A stretch of 64,000 nucleotides of DNA from Colius striatus (GCF_028858725.1 NC_084762.1:34687298-34751297); one strand, 5' to 3'; shown: positions 11,757 through 25,259, counted from the first letter of the stretch. Program-made: numbers and translations. Notes: a model not told the origin generated them from the letters alone.

Positions 11757-14700
11757 GGTTGGTTGGTTGATTTTTATTTCTTTCTTATTTTATTTCTCTC
11801 ATGGGGCAAAGCCACGCGACAGGCGCTGTCACAGAGGCGAGGAGCGGGGCAGGTGCTGCCCCCGCCGCATGCCACCGGCCGCCCCCGCCCCGCCACGCAC
11901 TGGCACTTGCTAGGGCTTTCCGTGAAGTTCTGTGAGGAAAGCTTTGTGAGGCGGGCCGGGTAGTAGGGACCAGGCTGCGGGGTAGCTCCGTGCCGCTTCC
12001 AGCCGCGGCTCCTGCCCATGCCCGCGCCTCTCTGCCGTGGGGCCCGCCGCCGCCTCCGCCCTCACCGCCTCGGCTCAAGCAGCCGTACCTTTGGTGCGTG
12101 ACAGGGGCTGTCCTCGGACTGCGCGGTTCCTGCGGAGGGTTTGGCAGCCTTCAAGATAACACTGTGTGTGCGTGGCTGCGGCGGTAGCGAAGGCTGCAAC
12201 CTTACTTTCTTCTTGTGCTCGTGGGTACTTCTGTCTTGGGAAGAACATAGACATGTATTTTTGTAGTTTTAAGTAGGTCAATCATGGTAGTATTTCCCAT
12301 GAGCATTACATTTTTTTCCCTTCAACACATCAGGTGCTACATTTGAAGTAATGTTGTGAGAATAAAGGTTTTTTGTTTTGGTTTGTTTTTTTGTGGAGAA
12401 AGCATTTTCCACCTTTACAATAAGACTGGAATTCAGTCTCAGGTGGTCAGGAGTGACAACATGTATATCACTGTTTTATTTCTGTAATATCTACTGATCA
12501 TTTTTAAAATGTGGAGATGAATCAGTATAAATTTGTGACCATGACTACTCATAGTTCACAGATACAGATGAGTTAACCTTTAGATTGTGGGGTGATTGCG
12601 TATAAAGGCATGAATACTGGGCTGAAAGGATGACATAATGTTCCCTGTCAGTTAAGGTAAATAATAACAGAGTAAGAGAACAGTCTTGGTTTAGGGTAAT
12701 GATTGAATATTGTTGCCAGTTGAGTAGGAAACACTTCTCTCAAGTCTTTAAATGGTCTATAGAACAGTTAGTGATAACTGATATGAGTCTGTCAAAGCTC
12801 TTGTCAGCTGTCATCTGCTTTGCCTGCATGCATTGAGTTATTCTGAAGAGCACCCATGCAAACATAAAAAATGCCATACTGGGATATGCCAAAGTTTCTA
12901 CTGGTGGTGGCCAGGAGTAGGTGCCTAGCGAGGACTATGATAAGGAAAGCTTGCAGTGATGCTTCCCCAGAATACTCTCCAGGCAGCTTTGGTTCAAGGA
13001 TTCCCTTGGGTAGAAGCATTTGCTTTGTGCTTGATAGACACAAGTTTGTTGTGTGATTGAGTTTGGTTTTTTTCTTTAGTCTTATACAGTAGTTTTTAAA
13101 GCCATATAGACTTTTAGTAAAATAATAAAAAGGTATCTGAGGAACTAGGTAACCAGATGGAGTGGTTTACAGACTGTATTGATCAATAACAAGACAATCA
13201 AAGGGCAATTTCTAGCTTGTAAAGGTCTGTGCATAGAAGTTATGTTAATAGATGTATACTTTCCAAGTTAATGCATTAGGCTCTGAGATAATCCATGTAA
13301 AATAAAGCTTCATATATGACAAAAAAGAAGGCAGTGTGTTATGCTCTTATAATGTGTAATAATTAAATGGGTCCACATTCATTGACACTGAATTGGGAGA
13401 AAGCCATGATTAAAATGCAATGTTTTGTCAGTTTCACTGGATTTATGAGTAGCAAATTAAGAACAGAAAATGAGAATTTATGCCATGGTGAACAACTAAA
13501 GAACATACACAGACTTTCAAAACCCCTGTCCTATGGTGATAATTACTATGAATAAGTGGGTGTTGTGGTCATTATTGTAGCCATAAATATTAGCCCACCA
13601 CAGACCCTTTATGGTAGAAATTGCAGCATACTGCTTAAAAACAGTTTAATATTTTTAGTTGCTTAATTTTGTATGTTCATGAAAATGTTCAGGACAAAAT
13701 TGTTCTTGCATTTGGCTTTATTTCTTGTAAAGTCAGCTCCCATGTGATACTTAAATTTGTAGTCAGCTGAGGCCTTCCATCCTTTTTAAAGAAAGCTTGT
13801 CAGAATTACAAAAATCACTGACTCAAAATATCGTGTGCACATGCAGAGAAGGATTATATCTGTTTTCAAGGCATGGTAACAATCAAAACTTGACACCGAT
13901 CACCTCCTGAATCGATAGCATATGGGACATGCTTCCAGTTCTTTCCGGTTCTCAGACTTTGAGAGGATGAGTGTTAGTGGTATGTTGGATTACAAATGAT
14001 GTTAAGTGGAATGATAATGATAGGATCAAGCAAGAGAGCAGCCCATCTTGTTCTTTCAGTGTTGCCTGGAGAAACATGGAATTTTGAAAACTGAGTCTCA
14101 GTTCTGCTGAGTATGCACAAATTTCCGGTTTATTCTTTTTGTGATTTCTTTTTTTTTTTACACTCAGATATAAACTCCCCATGTGTTTGAAATAGCCACT
14201 TCAGCTATTTATTCCATCAAATAAAACATATCATTATAGTTTGAGCTCTAACTGCTCTTCTACGTGGTTGTTACGACTAAAGAAATACTTTGATTAAAAG
14301 CTGTTGGGATAAGGCAGATTAAACTGAAATCCACATCTTACTTGCAGCACAAGTAGCAAAAGTGCTCAAAATTATATGCTACCTGATTTCCATTAACTGA
14401 AGTGTTGTGAAAATAGATGAGTGCTCATGTATTAGAAACTGGGCAGTTTGGTTCAATTTTTTTGTAACCAGAACTAAATTGATTTAATTCACATGAGACC
14501 ATAATTTTTGATAGTCAATACAAAATATGGGCTAATGTGGATAATTTTTTTGGGTAAAGCACCACAAGCATAACCAGTGTTTAATGGAGGAGAAGGCTGG
14601 AAAGTCTTCAGTCTAAGACTCTGGTCTTGCATACATAAACTCTGTCATGACTTAAAGGAGGGCACAGTCTTCTGGATCATTGGTGAGGTGCCCAGTCCTG

Positions 14701-15189
14701 TGGTGTTTAATTACCAGGATAATTTTTCTCTCAGGCAAGATGTCTTATTGAAGCTGTGATCTATGTTTTCTCTGGTGAGACTCGCTCTTAAACAAAGGAC
14801 ACCAGTGATGAACAGCTGTAGTCAGGAACTTTTAGATGCAGTTTTGAATACAGTTAGTTGATAATCTTTTGTAAAACAGGTTTCTTTAAAAGGCTCTGTT
14901 GAAGATGGAAAAGGAAAAAGCCATTACACTTTGGGTTTTTTTTTTTTCAGTTTTCCAGAATTGTTGGGTTCTTCCAAGGAAGAAAATCAGGATACAGTCA
15001 TTTCTGTGGAAGCCTGAATTGTTACTTTTTTTTTTTTTTAAAAAGCTAGCAACCAATGGAAGAAGAGTCAGAAAAAGGATATATGTTTTAAAGTTCAGCT
15101 GCTCGAATAACTTACACAACTGGAGTTTCAGGAAGATAACACTGGGCTCCCATACTTCATTTGCATATCACTTGTGTTAATATCCATTT

Positions 15190-15560
15190 TCTGGGGCACC
15201 TGGTCTTCTGAATGAACTGCTTAATTTGGACCTAATTAGGTAATTGGTATAAAATGAACAAATTGTTCTCTGAGAGACCGATCCAGCTGCCAAAAGCAGT
15301 GGCTGACTTCAGTGACAATTACATTATAGCTACATTACTGTAGCCTTTAGTTGTAGTTCTGGGTCTTGCTGTGGTAATCATTCTGCGGGCACACCGTTCT
15401 CTCCCCAATGACACAACATGTGAGAACTGCATTCAACCTAAAGGAGCAGTCCGGTGACACTGATTAGGTCATAAATTAAAATGACACAATAGAAAGCTAC
15501 TTCTCTGGGGGTTTTGCCCACCTGACAATTTAAACAAAGTGTTCTTAGTTATGCTAAGCA
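15190..15560. promoter_or_regulatory. candidate conserved non-coding element
   Basis: This is single-copy-looking sequence with balanced composition and a dense cluster of homeodomain-type cores: CCTAATTAGG near 15232, TAATTGG near 15241, AATTACATTA near 15318, TAATCATT near 15377 and CATAAATTAAAATGAC near 15470. It has no coding potential and no transposon signature. This texture is common in conserved developmental enhancers, but I cannot align it here. The call rests on appearance alone. Confidence 0.22.
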
Positions 15561-18500
15561 CTGTAGAATTAGCTGTGGTTGGAAAGGGTTGCATGAAAGA
15601 AATTCCATTGGCACCTCTTCCTCAGTGAGACAATGATAATGTCTAATCTTAGATATTCGGTGACTTTATTTAAAGGCTATGTCACATTCGGTTTTAGATT
15701 TTCTGTGCTTAATCATCAAATTCAAATCACTGTTCTGTATTTCTCTGGTTATTTTCACGTGTTAGCACAGGAAGAACTTTCTTCTACTGTCTAATCACTA
15801 TACAAATATTGAATGTAGTCCTGGTTGGATCCTTGTGTCACATGGTCTTTCCAGTAGTAAATAATTTTGATGTTAGTTATGTAAATGATTAGCACTTGAT
15901 TCACTTTTCTGAAGAACAAGTTGTACTCATGTTTTCCTGCTGGCCAGCTGTTTTCCCAGTTTAGCTTTTGTTTGTTTATTTAATTGGGATTTTTTTAAAT
16001 AAATGTTCTTGGTATCTGGGAGGTATCAATTACTCTCATCTCAGTTTTCTACACCTCATCTTCTTAGTTGAGAGATTGACAGAAACTGACCCTTCTGTAA
16101 CAGGTTGGTCATCCTGGGTTTAACATTTCTGTACAGATTGACGTCCAACTTTCTACAATCTTCTTTAAAGGATTCAGAGTTTATTATGAAAACTTTTTCA
16201 AGTTTTTCATAGAATTCAACTTTTTCAAGAATTTCTAAAGTGTAGATGCTTAAACTGTTACTGACAACTATATCTGAATCTTAATATTCTGCATTTATCA
16301 TATTTGGAAAAAAGCTTTATGCTTCTTAAAATGCTTAGTTAAAAATAATTAGAGAACTTTGGTTAATATGAAGTGAGATTGTTCCTATGTGGCTTCCTGC
16401 AACAGTTGCAGTAACTGTGAAATCCCAGCTCTGTTGCTTGGAATAGCTGTAAATCTTGGACATATCCCAGGAAAGCCCACGCAAAGGGCAAGTGAGAGAA
16501 AAACAAGAAATAACATGGAAATTTCCAGCCAGTTTTTATTCATCTCTCCTGAAGTGACTTTGACATATCTCAGGAGGCAAGTTAATTTTCTAAATCTTTA
16601 CATCAGTATTGCCTTTTTTTTTTTTTTTTTTTTGCCCCCCACCCTGAAGCTTTTGCAGGGCCCTTCAAAGGAGAGAGAATCTGGAAAGATTCTTCAAATA
16701 TACTGCAACTAAAGGCACAATAGTAATTTTTATATTATTATTTTTAAAAATATCAGCATTTTTTTGTCAATGTATCAGCTGTACTAGCTGTACTAGAAAA
16801 CTACTGTTTTGCACATTGGAAGGAAGGATAGTTCTAAAATTTTTTTTGTATTTTGTTCTAACACTTACAAAATTCCTTAGTGTATAATTGCAGTTCTTAA
16901 TATTTAGTTTCTTAAACTTTTGAGAAAGCTTAAACATTTGGGAGTATTTAAATTCTAGCCGTTTCAGATCGGTGAAATGGAGAGCTAAGAATCTAGTGTT
17001 TAACTATTAGGATTTGACAATGAGAGAGACAGGAAACTGGAAGCAAATACACAGTACCATATAGTGTTAAAATTAATTCAGGTGTGTAGCATATTTTTAT
17101 ATGTTTAACTGGTACACTGTATTTGAGTTCTGTTAAAGCTGAAATATCTGGATCTCAAGTGAAAATGTTCTTAGCTTACTTATTTACAGGTCACAAAAGT
17201 CAGGTAAAACAATGCAGTTGGACAAGCTGTAGCTATCTTTGGAATTCAGACACTTGAAAAAAGAGACTTGTCAGTGTGAGACATCAGTAACTACAGACAC
17301 ATGTGAGGCTGTTCTGCATAAGTTTATGTATGTTTACAACCCTTGTACCTGGCCTTAATGTTTGCTTTAATCCTTGACTTTCTGAAAGAGGTTTTTTCAA
17401 GAATACAGGGTAGGGAACATTATTGTCAAAGATACTGGTACGTTGATTGTGCCTGTCTGCATTTCTGAGTCAATTCTGTTGATTGTAGTCTTGTGAATAC
17501 ATGCAGGACCACAAAAAGTAAAGGTTATATATGATGGGTGAGGGTTGATCATGGACTTGTATAGTGCAACATCAACTTGTCTTTCTGGGGATATATTTGT
17601 TCTCTAAAGATTCAGAAAGCCCTGAGATACAGCTGTTCCCTAGTTGTCAGTGCCTTGATAATTTTGTTGTTGTTGTTATGAATTGGTCCATGATCATTTC
17701 CATGTTAGAAAGCGATTGTGTATTCTGGAAATCCAAGTGTCTTTCAGAGGACAGTGTATTGTTGTTGCTTCTGTTTTGTCTAGGAATCCACTGAGCCCTT
17801 TCTGGGCATGGTATTGCCAAAGTGTGGTATGGTAATAAGAAGCCAGCAGGAGGTGGGTTCATCTTTGGACATAAGGTATTTTACTGGTAAAACTGTCACA
17901 GTAAAATGATAATTTGCAATGTAACAATAACCTCAGAGCCCTAAGGACAGTTGACTCGTACCTTCAACTTAATATTAACATTCCTAGTTTTCCTTGATAC
18001 ACTTCAGATAGGCGAACTGATACAAGGTACAGGTGCTACAGACTGGTAATGCTGATTGGTTCCATTAAGTAGTAGAGATGATCTTTGCTGTCTCCTCAAA
18101 TAGTCTTCCTCACCAAGTGAATAATATCACTTTCACCTTGTCCCCTGCAGCTGACCAAATCTCATTTATTGCTTTGGCTTTATATAGACTGGGTTAGAGA
18201 TGAAAGTACAGACTAGACTTTTGTGGGTTTAGTGCAGCAATTCTGCAGATCCCAGTGACAGCTGTTACTCTCCTCTGGCTTTAAAATATCTGCATAAACC
18301 TGAGTGTCATCAACATATCCCTTGCTCACAGCCATTTTCTTCTGACTAGTATATTTAATAATATATATATTTAGAACTCTTATTGGCTTCCTATAGTACT
18401 CATTCCTAGCAAGTGTTCCTGGTGTTTGTGACAAATTCCTTGAGTAACCTCTTCTCAGAAGAGACTTGCCAGCTTCTGTGATTTCAGTTAAGGCCACATC

Positions 18501-19929
18501 ATCTCATGAATAATAACAAAACCTTACTTTATGATGTCATGTAATGTATTATAATGCTTTTCACTCATCTTTCTCCATTATTGTTCCTAAGAATCAGTCC
18601 CTAGTTAAACTCTTTTGTCAGATCTTGATAATTCTGTGGATGAAAAGTAATGCAGGAATATTATCTGGAAAGATAGTATAAGCAGAGCTTGCAGTCATTA
18701 AAATAAAATCATATACTTGTTACTATATTGAGGCACCTCTTACTAAAAAAGTGTGTAGCTTCTACAAACAGAAGCTCCCTGGCTTGTTTTTTGTGATCTG
18801 ATATCTGTACTATTACTTTGCCCTGACTTGTTTGTGAGGTGAGTCTAAGCATCTACGTAGTTTTTGTAAGCATAGTCTGACTCAGCACTGCTCACCTGGA
18901 GGGTAGACAATAATTTGACTTTGTTTTTCAGAAAGATATCGAATTGAAAGAACCCATAATAGTCTCACAGTGAATGTTGTTTTTGTTTTAATGGGAATTT
19001 TAGTAAGTGCTTTTCAACTCAATGCAGGACTGCTGGTGTTGAAAAGTTCATCTTAAGTTTTGGATGATTTGTAAAGTGGGTTACAAAATAGTCTGTTATT
19101 ATTCTCCTGTGGTAAAAACCATTTGTATGTGGTGTAGTTATTTGGTTCGTGTTTTCGTTGTTGAGTTCTCCTCCCTTAATTCTAACCCCTAATTGCTGCA
19201 ACCTTAATTAATGAAAGAAATATGGTCCAACTAAAGGCAAGAATTGTAGCCACAAGTAATAATTCTTTGTGCCCCTGGAAAGCATGAGAGAGGTTTCAAA
19301 ACACTTCTTATTACTACTAACTGGCCTTTTATTATAAAAGGTTTGTACATTTCATCTCTATGAGTAATATTTTGTCCAACTGCTAGGCCTTAGTGAAGCC
19401 ACGAATAGCATATAGCAACAACAAAAGTATACCTTGTGACTTAATGGAGTTATCTGGGAGAACTCTGAGTAGCATCAAATTCAGAATTCTTAACTGCAGT
19501 TTATATTCTACCATTAGGAACTGTTGTATCAGCTATCTGATAAGAATATAAGAAGTCTCTTCTTGAATGCAATTAGCTTTTGGTTTTTCTGACTTCTACC
19601 CAATAGCTGCAGAGCTACTAGATAAATTAGAATGCATTTTTGTTAAGGTTGTTCAGCCTTCCTAGCTGGATGAGTCAAGTAACTTTCTAGATGCTTTTGA
19701 AGAGCGTGTTCTGTGGTGCCTTTGTCAGTCACATGACTAAATAAATACATGCATATACTGTTCTTTTGATCTGCATAAATGCATACAAATCAGATAATGG
19801 TGAAGGAACTCAGTTTACCACATATAGGTAGATCATTTATACAGTGTGTTTCAAGTGTACTTGAAGTTTCTCTTGTTTTCCTGGATGCATTGTGCCTAAG
19901 TGCACACATTCTGCATTAGTACACAATTC

Positions 19930-21230
19930 CAACATGGATTCATAGGCTCATTCAGGTTAGAGCAGATTTGAGAGATCTCCAGTGTGCCCTTCTGCCTGAA
20001 GTGATGTCACATAAGATCAGACCACACATAATAAATATTTGTAACTTCCCTGGTTTCAGTTGCTGTTGTTCTCTCCTCAGGCACCTTGGTAAAAAGCGAG
20101 ACTCCACCCTTTTAGTAATTTACTTTTAGATATTGGAAGTTTGCTATTAGATGCTCCAAAGCTTTCTCTAGGCCGAACAGTGCCTACATCTCCAGCCTCT
20201 CCTCACACACAGGTCATGTGCTTCAGCTGTCTTTGTGGCCTTTCACTGAACTTGATCTAGTTGACTGATACTTCACAGTGGGGATTGAAAAGTAGACTCA
20301 TTAGTCCAGGTACCAGAAGAATGGATCTTGCATGAAGCAGAAAAGTTGCTTCCCTCAGTCCGTTGACTGACTCTCTGACCAGAGCCCAGGATGCAGTTCG
20401 CTCTCCTGGTAGCAGTGAGAGCTGCTGATTTGTGTCTCACATATTGTTACAGTTCAGGACCCTCCGATCATTTTCAGTGGAGCTGCTCACCAATTAGTCT
20501 TCAGACTATGCTCTTATGATGTTTCTGTCAGCCCTAATTCATTCTGAATTGTAACTCTACCCTACAGCATATCAGATGAATCCCTAAGTCTGGTGTTACT
20601 TGCAGACTTATTGAGCGTTCTGTACACTCTTCCAGGTTACCGTTAAAGATGCCCCTAATCTATGTGCTTGTAACCAGATTATGGGCAGATTGTGAACCAT
20701 TAACAGCTACTGTTTGAGCCTGATGACAGAGAGTTTTTTATCATCTAATAGACTCCCCATCTAGACTAGACTGTAACTTAGATGAGGTTAGGTGCAAAGT
20801 TGCCGTGGGAGGCGTTGTTGACTCTCACTAAAATCACAGTAGATGAGACCATTTGATCTCCTGTCATCTGTGAATATAGTCACTTAGTGGCAGAGGGCAA
20901 TCATACTGGTCAGACATGATCTAACCTTGGTCAATCCATGGTGGTGATTCCAAATCACCACCTTTGCCCTCATGTGCCCAGAAATGCCATCCAGTATGTC
21001 GGAACATACTGTGTCAGCAGACTAACAAACAACACAAATAGTTTGGACAGTGATGCTTTCTTTCTTAGTGATTCCTCAGACTTTAACCTGTGCATAATCC
21101 CTCTTGTACTTTCCTGTTCTGGATGCCCAGTTGTCCATTTGTAGGTGACTGAGTGCATGCTGGTCACAGGACAGAGCATCTGCATCCTGGGAATGTGGTG
21201 ATGAATGAGTCTAGACTTCATGTGACCTGA
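19930..21230 (-). mobile_element. old, highly diverged CR1-type LINE relic (ORF2 region, antisense to gene)
   Basis: Read on the minus strand, the order of landmarks follows CR1 ORF2 and its 3' end. From low to high coordinates there is the 3' flank with a degenerate 'ttcataggctcattcaggtt' end near 19938. Next comes a block matching the 'cagcctctcctcacac' and 'tggcctttcactgaacttgatct' antisense signature at about 20170-20260. Further up are the segments near 20610-20655 and 20830-20945 that correspond to the middle of the reverse-transcriptase ORF. Stops and indels interrupt every frame. Divergence is clearly higher than in the 6.9-kb, 25.3-kb and 57.9-kb copies, so this is an older insertion. 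The edges are approximate. Confidence 0.7.
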
Positions 21231-22429
21231 GGGAACAAGCTTGGTAGAAACAGGATATTGCTGCTAGAGTGATTCTTGCTCCTTCTGTGTCTTTGAGGAA
21301 TTTGCAAGAAAGGAACGTGGCAGCAAAAGTGACAGTAAGTTTAATAATTTGGTCATTGTATTGGTGATCTGCTTATAGCCAGTGGGCTTTTTCTTGGATT
21401 CTCTTTTGTATTGGTTTAGTTTGATAATCTTGCCACTAGCTTGATAATAACAAGAAAGGCATATACAGGTATCAGTGAGAGAGCATGTGAAATATCTTTA
21501 TTTGCATCCTAATGTTTATTTAAAGCTTTTGTTTTTGTGTTTGGTTGTTGTTACTGTTGTTAATATGCATTTAAAACTTTTCCAGTCTTGTGATGGATTT
21601 TGTTCTTCTGATCACCTTTTTAATACTGCCTTACTACTGACGATTTTTTAGGTGGTCTTTGGAAAGCACTGTCAGCCGTCAAATGCAGTAAGACCCACAG
21701 GGAAAGTGAGACTTGCTCGATTTGCACATAGTAAAAAGCAAATAAATTTAACTTGACTGTATGGTGCTGAGCACTAAGTTCAGAATGACCTACTGGGGAA
21801 TTTAGCATTTCTCAGATCTTGTCATTGACACCACACGCCCACTAGTTCAGATGTTTTATTTTCCCAGTTTCTGTTACTGGTGAACAATGATTACTCTGTA
21901 ATTCATCATGTATCACAATAGTTTTGTCATGTGGTGACAGTTGTCCTTAGTTTCATGCTGTTTAGAGCTATACATTATATTTTAGGTATTCACTTTTATT
22001 CGTTGCATTGTTATTTAGTATCTGAAAAACCTCTTGGGAGTGAGGTTATAAATGTGTTTAATAAAACATTTTTCCAAGACGAGTAGCTGAACTAAGAGTA
22101 ACCTTTTACAGTTTAGAAATGTTCTAGTAACAAGCCTGTCAGCAGTGAATTAATCAGAAGTACAGCTTTCATAATATGTTTTGAATGGCATGTGTAATTA
22201 ACTCATTATTTTAATGCTTCAACAGTGTTTAATTACAGTAAGAGACTTTAGTACTGTAGGAAAAAAAAATCGTAATAGTTGGCAAATCTTTGTCAGAATT
22301 TTAACTCAAGCTTACTCCAAAATCATATTGGTGAGTTCTAAACAGACTGAAAAATGCATGTAGGGGAAGAAGTCAGATGCCGAAAGGTAAATAGTACCTC
22401 CATAGTTTTAAATACTTGTCTCTTATAGT

Positions 22430-22760
22430 TTATGAATCGGGGTTTGTACTTTATTGTGAAGTGTAAAATCTCACTTTCCTTTAGTCCAGTTTAGTAAATT
22501 AATCACTGCAAATAAAAGATTAACGTGTAAATATGACATTAGCAGACTATTGCATTTGAAGATGGCCACTTGATTAAAGGTATTTCACAATCAGCCGGCT
22601 CTGTACTTTAACCTGAGAGAAGTAACCAGTGCTTTGGAAAGACAGCAATTAAATAATTTTGTAATCAGTCATGCATTACCACAATACTAGTGGCACATGC
22701 AAGCATGAGCATTGATTTTGCAATGTCTTCCTGATGCAAAGTGATACAGTTGTCTACAGT
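22430..22760. promoter_or_regulatory. candidate conserved non-coding element
   Basis: This is non-repetitive sequence with clustered sites: TTAATCACTGC near 22500, AGATTAACG near 22518, AATTAAATAATTTTGTAATCAG near 22648 and GCATTACC near 22672. There are several short palindromic cores. It has no open frame and no transposon hallmark. It lies in the proposed first intron, where golli or MBP enhancers could sit. The support is only the look of the sequence. Confidence 0.18.
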
Positions 22761-23429
22761 GGACTTGTTTATGTAAGAAATGACCAGCCAAATAAGTAGG
22801 ATCAAATGAACACAACAAGATTTTGTGTTTGTTGTCATCCTAAGTTTGAACAGATAATCAGTAGAGAAAAAGATTTTTCTGCATATGTATTTTTATGGTA
22901 TTGAATCATCTTGTGATGATTTTTTAAAAAATTGATTTAGAGAGACATTGACTTAAAGTATGTTGACTCTAAGCTTATAATTACATTCTGTTTGTATAGA
23001 AGTTCCTCCTGTATTTTCAGTTAAATAAGTTGCCTATCAGTGGCTGTTTTAAGCATTTTAAGTATTCTCTATTTAAAGGTTGCTGTTATTCTGAAATGCT
23101 TGAAATAACTCTTATTTGTATTTATTTTAGACTTAATGAACAGATTTTAATGTTTGTAACTAAAATTCATAAAAGAATATAAATCATTATTATAGAAACA
23201 TGAACTTATGGTCTGACTTTAAGTAGAATGCCCATTCTGGTGTCACTCAAGATCCTGGGAATTAAGCTATCTTTAGATGAAACTAAAAGATACACTTAAA
23301 TTATTTCAATCCCTGTCATAAAGAACGAGACTATCTCGTCATAAGAGAGATTCTTGTGATTGCTATCCTAACAGATTTGTAACAAAGAGCCTGAATTAAG
23401 TAAGTCACAAAAGCAGAACCAGTTCACAG

Positions 23430-23945
23430 GAAACAGAAAGTAAATATTATGTTCAGGGGAAGCTGAGGTGAGCTCAGACTGAACAGAATGCTGAGGAGCA
23501 TTGCTATGGGACATACACAGCATGTTTCTGGCCAAGAGAGAAGCTTTCCTCCTGCTTGCAATACCTTGTTTATACTAGAATGTCAGGCAGGTTGGGGGAG
23601 AGGAGTATAAAAAACTACCTCCCTTGTGAAAAACTGCGTGTTCTGGATTGTGTTTGGATACAGACAGGATGCAGTGCAAAGGGTAAACACATGATGAGCA
23701 AGATACTGGTACTGCAGGAATGTTATGCTTTGAAATGAGCAAACTAGTAATATGTACCAAAATTATGAGATGTTCTTGTTTCTGCCATGTTGTGATATCA
23801 TTCTTTTATCAACCTGTGCGTGTCCCAGCCTCACTGGGCCTGGCATCACCGTGTGCCTGATTCTGTTATTATCAGGCTATATCTTTTCGCCTTGTGGCAT
23901 TTCAGAGAGCATTTGTGGTATGATCTGTAAACCTTCTCCATTATA
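23430..23945 (+). mobile_element. possible old LTR-like element (weak)
   Basis: A TATA-like AGTATAAAAA at about 23605 lies in a locally less AT-rich block. Its arrangement (upstream region, TATA box, then about 300 bp of mixed sequence) resembles an LTR. I cannot place it in a family, see no clear TG...CA ends or target duplication, and it does not match the two confident LTRs of the window. It may be ordinary single-copy sequence. Confidence 0.15.
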
Positions 23946-25259
23946 ACAGACAGCCAATGTGTAGTGTAATTTTAAGTGCTTTATGACTGGCAATTCGTAT
24001 GATATAGTTGGCAAGACAAGAGAAATTTATGTGCATTACTAATTGAATTTAAGAATGAATATAAGTGATCTTTGATGTATCCAAACTGATGAAATATTTA
24101 CATGCAGCTATGTTAAAAAAACCCAAAAAACAAGTAGTTATGGTGGTAATTGCTTTCTACTTTGCTTAACTTCAAACATGCAAATTCTGCAGTGCTTTAA
24201 CTTACATTTTTAAACATCCTTACCAGATACTATGAAAGCTGTGGTTTGGAGGTGGAGCTGTGTTTTTGACTGGGTGTTTTTTTTCTGAGTAAATATTGTG
24301 TGCTTCAAGACAATGAATGTGGAAAACGTTGGTTTTTGTTGGTTTTTTTTGCTAGTGTTGCTGTATTTTTGGTTTGAACATTTGCATTAACTTTAGCAAA
24401 TGTTCAAATATCAAAGCAGAAGTGGATTTACTAGCAGATACTTATAAGTGATAATACATTAGACTTACTGGATGCACCAAAATAAGATAGTGATTAGAAC
24501 TGTAGCATTAGTTTAGTAAGGGCAAGTTTGGTGATTAAGATTTTAAAATGCTGCAGACTAAACATTAGGGACCACAACTGGGCAGTGTTGGCATAAAAAG
24601 GGACAGATGTTCTTGTCACCAATGTGTTTGGCAGTTAAGGGCTCCAGCTGCAACATCTCAAACTATTCATAACCACTAACTTAGAATAGTTGGATTTCCA
24701 CTAAGAAAAAGGAGCTATGAAAAGGTTAAAAGCTGTCAATATAATCTAATTCCTTGTAATCTTGATAAAAGCTGGTTTAAGCAAGATGCTACATTACATG
24801 AAAGACCCATTATTTTCCCTCATTGATAACTCATCTAAGTGTTAAGTGATAATTTTTGATTCAGGTTCTGTGTAATTTGTACTTCAAAAAAGAACTTGTC
24901 ATAATGACTGGACTTGTAGTGTTGCTTGAGAATAAGTGAATTAAGAGTTGACAGTAATAGATTAAGTAGAGGTATTGTTTAAGGTGAGAAAGTAAGGAAT
25001 TCAGCCAAGCTAGCAGCTCAGTAACTGTTCTTAGAAAGGTTTTAACTCTGTTAAGGAGTGGAATGAGAGGCACCTTTATTGATTGAGTTTATCATATAAT
25101 GCACACCCAAGTTTGAAATGTCTGTCGTTACATATATGTGAGATAAAGTTTCAGTCATAGACTGCAGAAATACTGTTATTGCTTTCTCAAGTTGGAGCAT
25201 TTACAGTAGAGTGCTCAAGGAATGGTGGAGGATTTTAAGGACTAGAGTCTGGGAGAAAT

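Larger units (their letters stand above)
10300..12190 (+). promoter_or_regulatory. MBP: CpG island; candidate promoter and non-coding first exon of golli-MBP
   Basis: This is the only long GC-rich, CpG-rich block in the window, and it stands out sharply from AT-rich flanks. It contains many GC-box-like elements, for example GGGGCGGGCGG near 10567, GGGGCGGGGG near 11140 and CCCCGCCCCGCC near 11885. It also holds an AGGGC pentamer run (11397-11420), a (TTG)6 tract (11080-11097) and a 29-T run (11728-11756). There is no convincing TATA box, as is usual for island promoters. A CAG|GTACGT consensus 5' splice site at 11345/11346 could end a non-coding first exon that splices to the coding exon at 37358. 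Vertebrate golli transcripts, as I recall, begin with an untranslated exon far upstream, which fits. Open frames of up to 159 codons here are GC-rich chance frames on both strands. The transcription start and strand are inferred, and a divergent transcript is possible. Confidence 0.6.
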
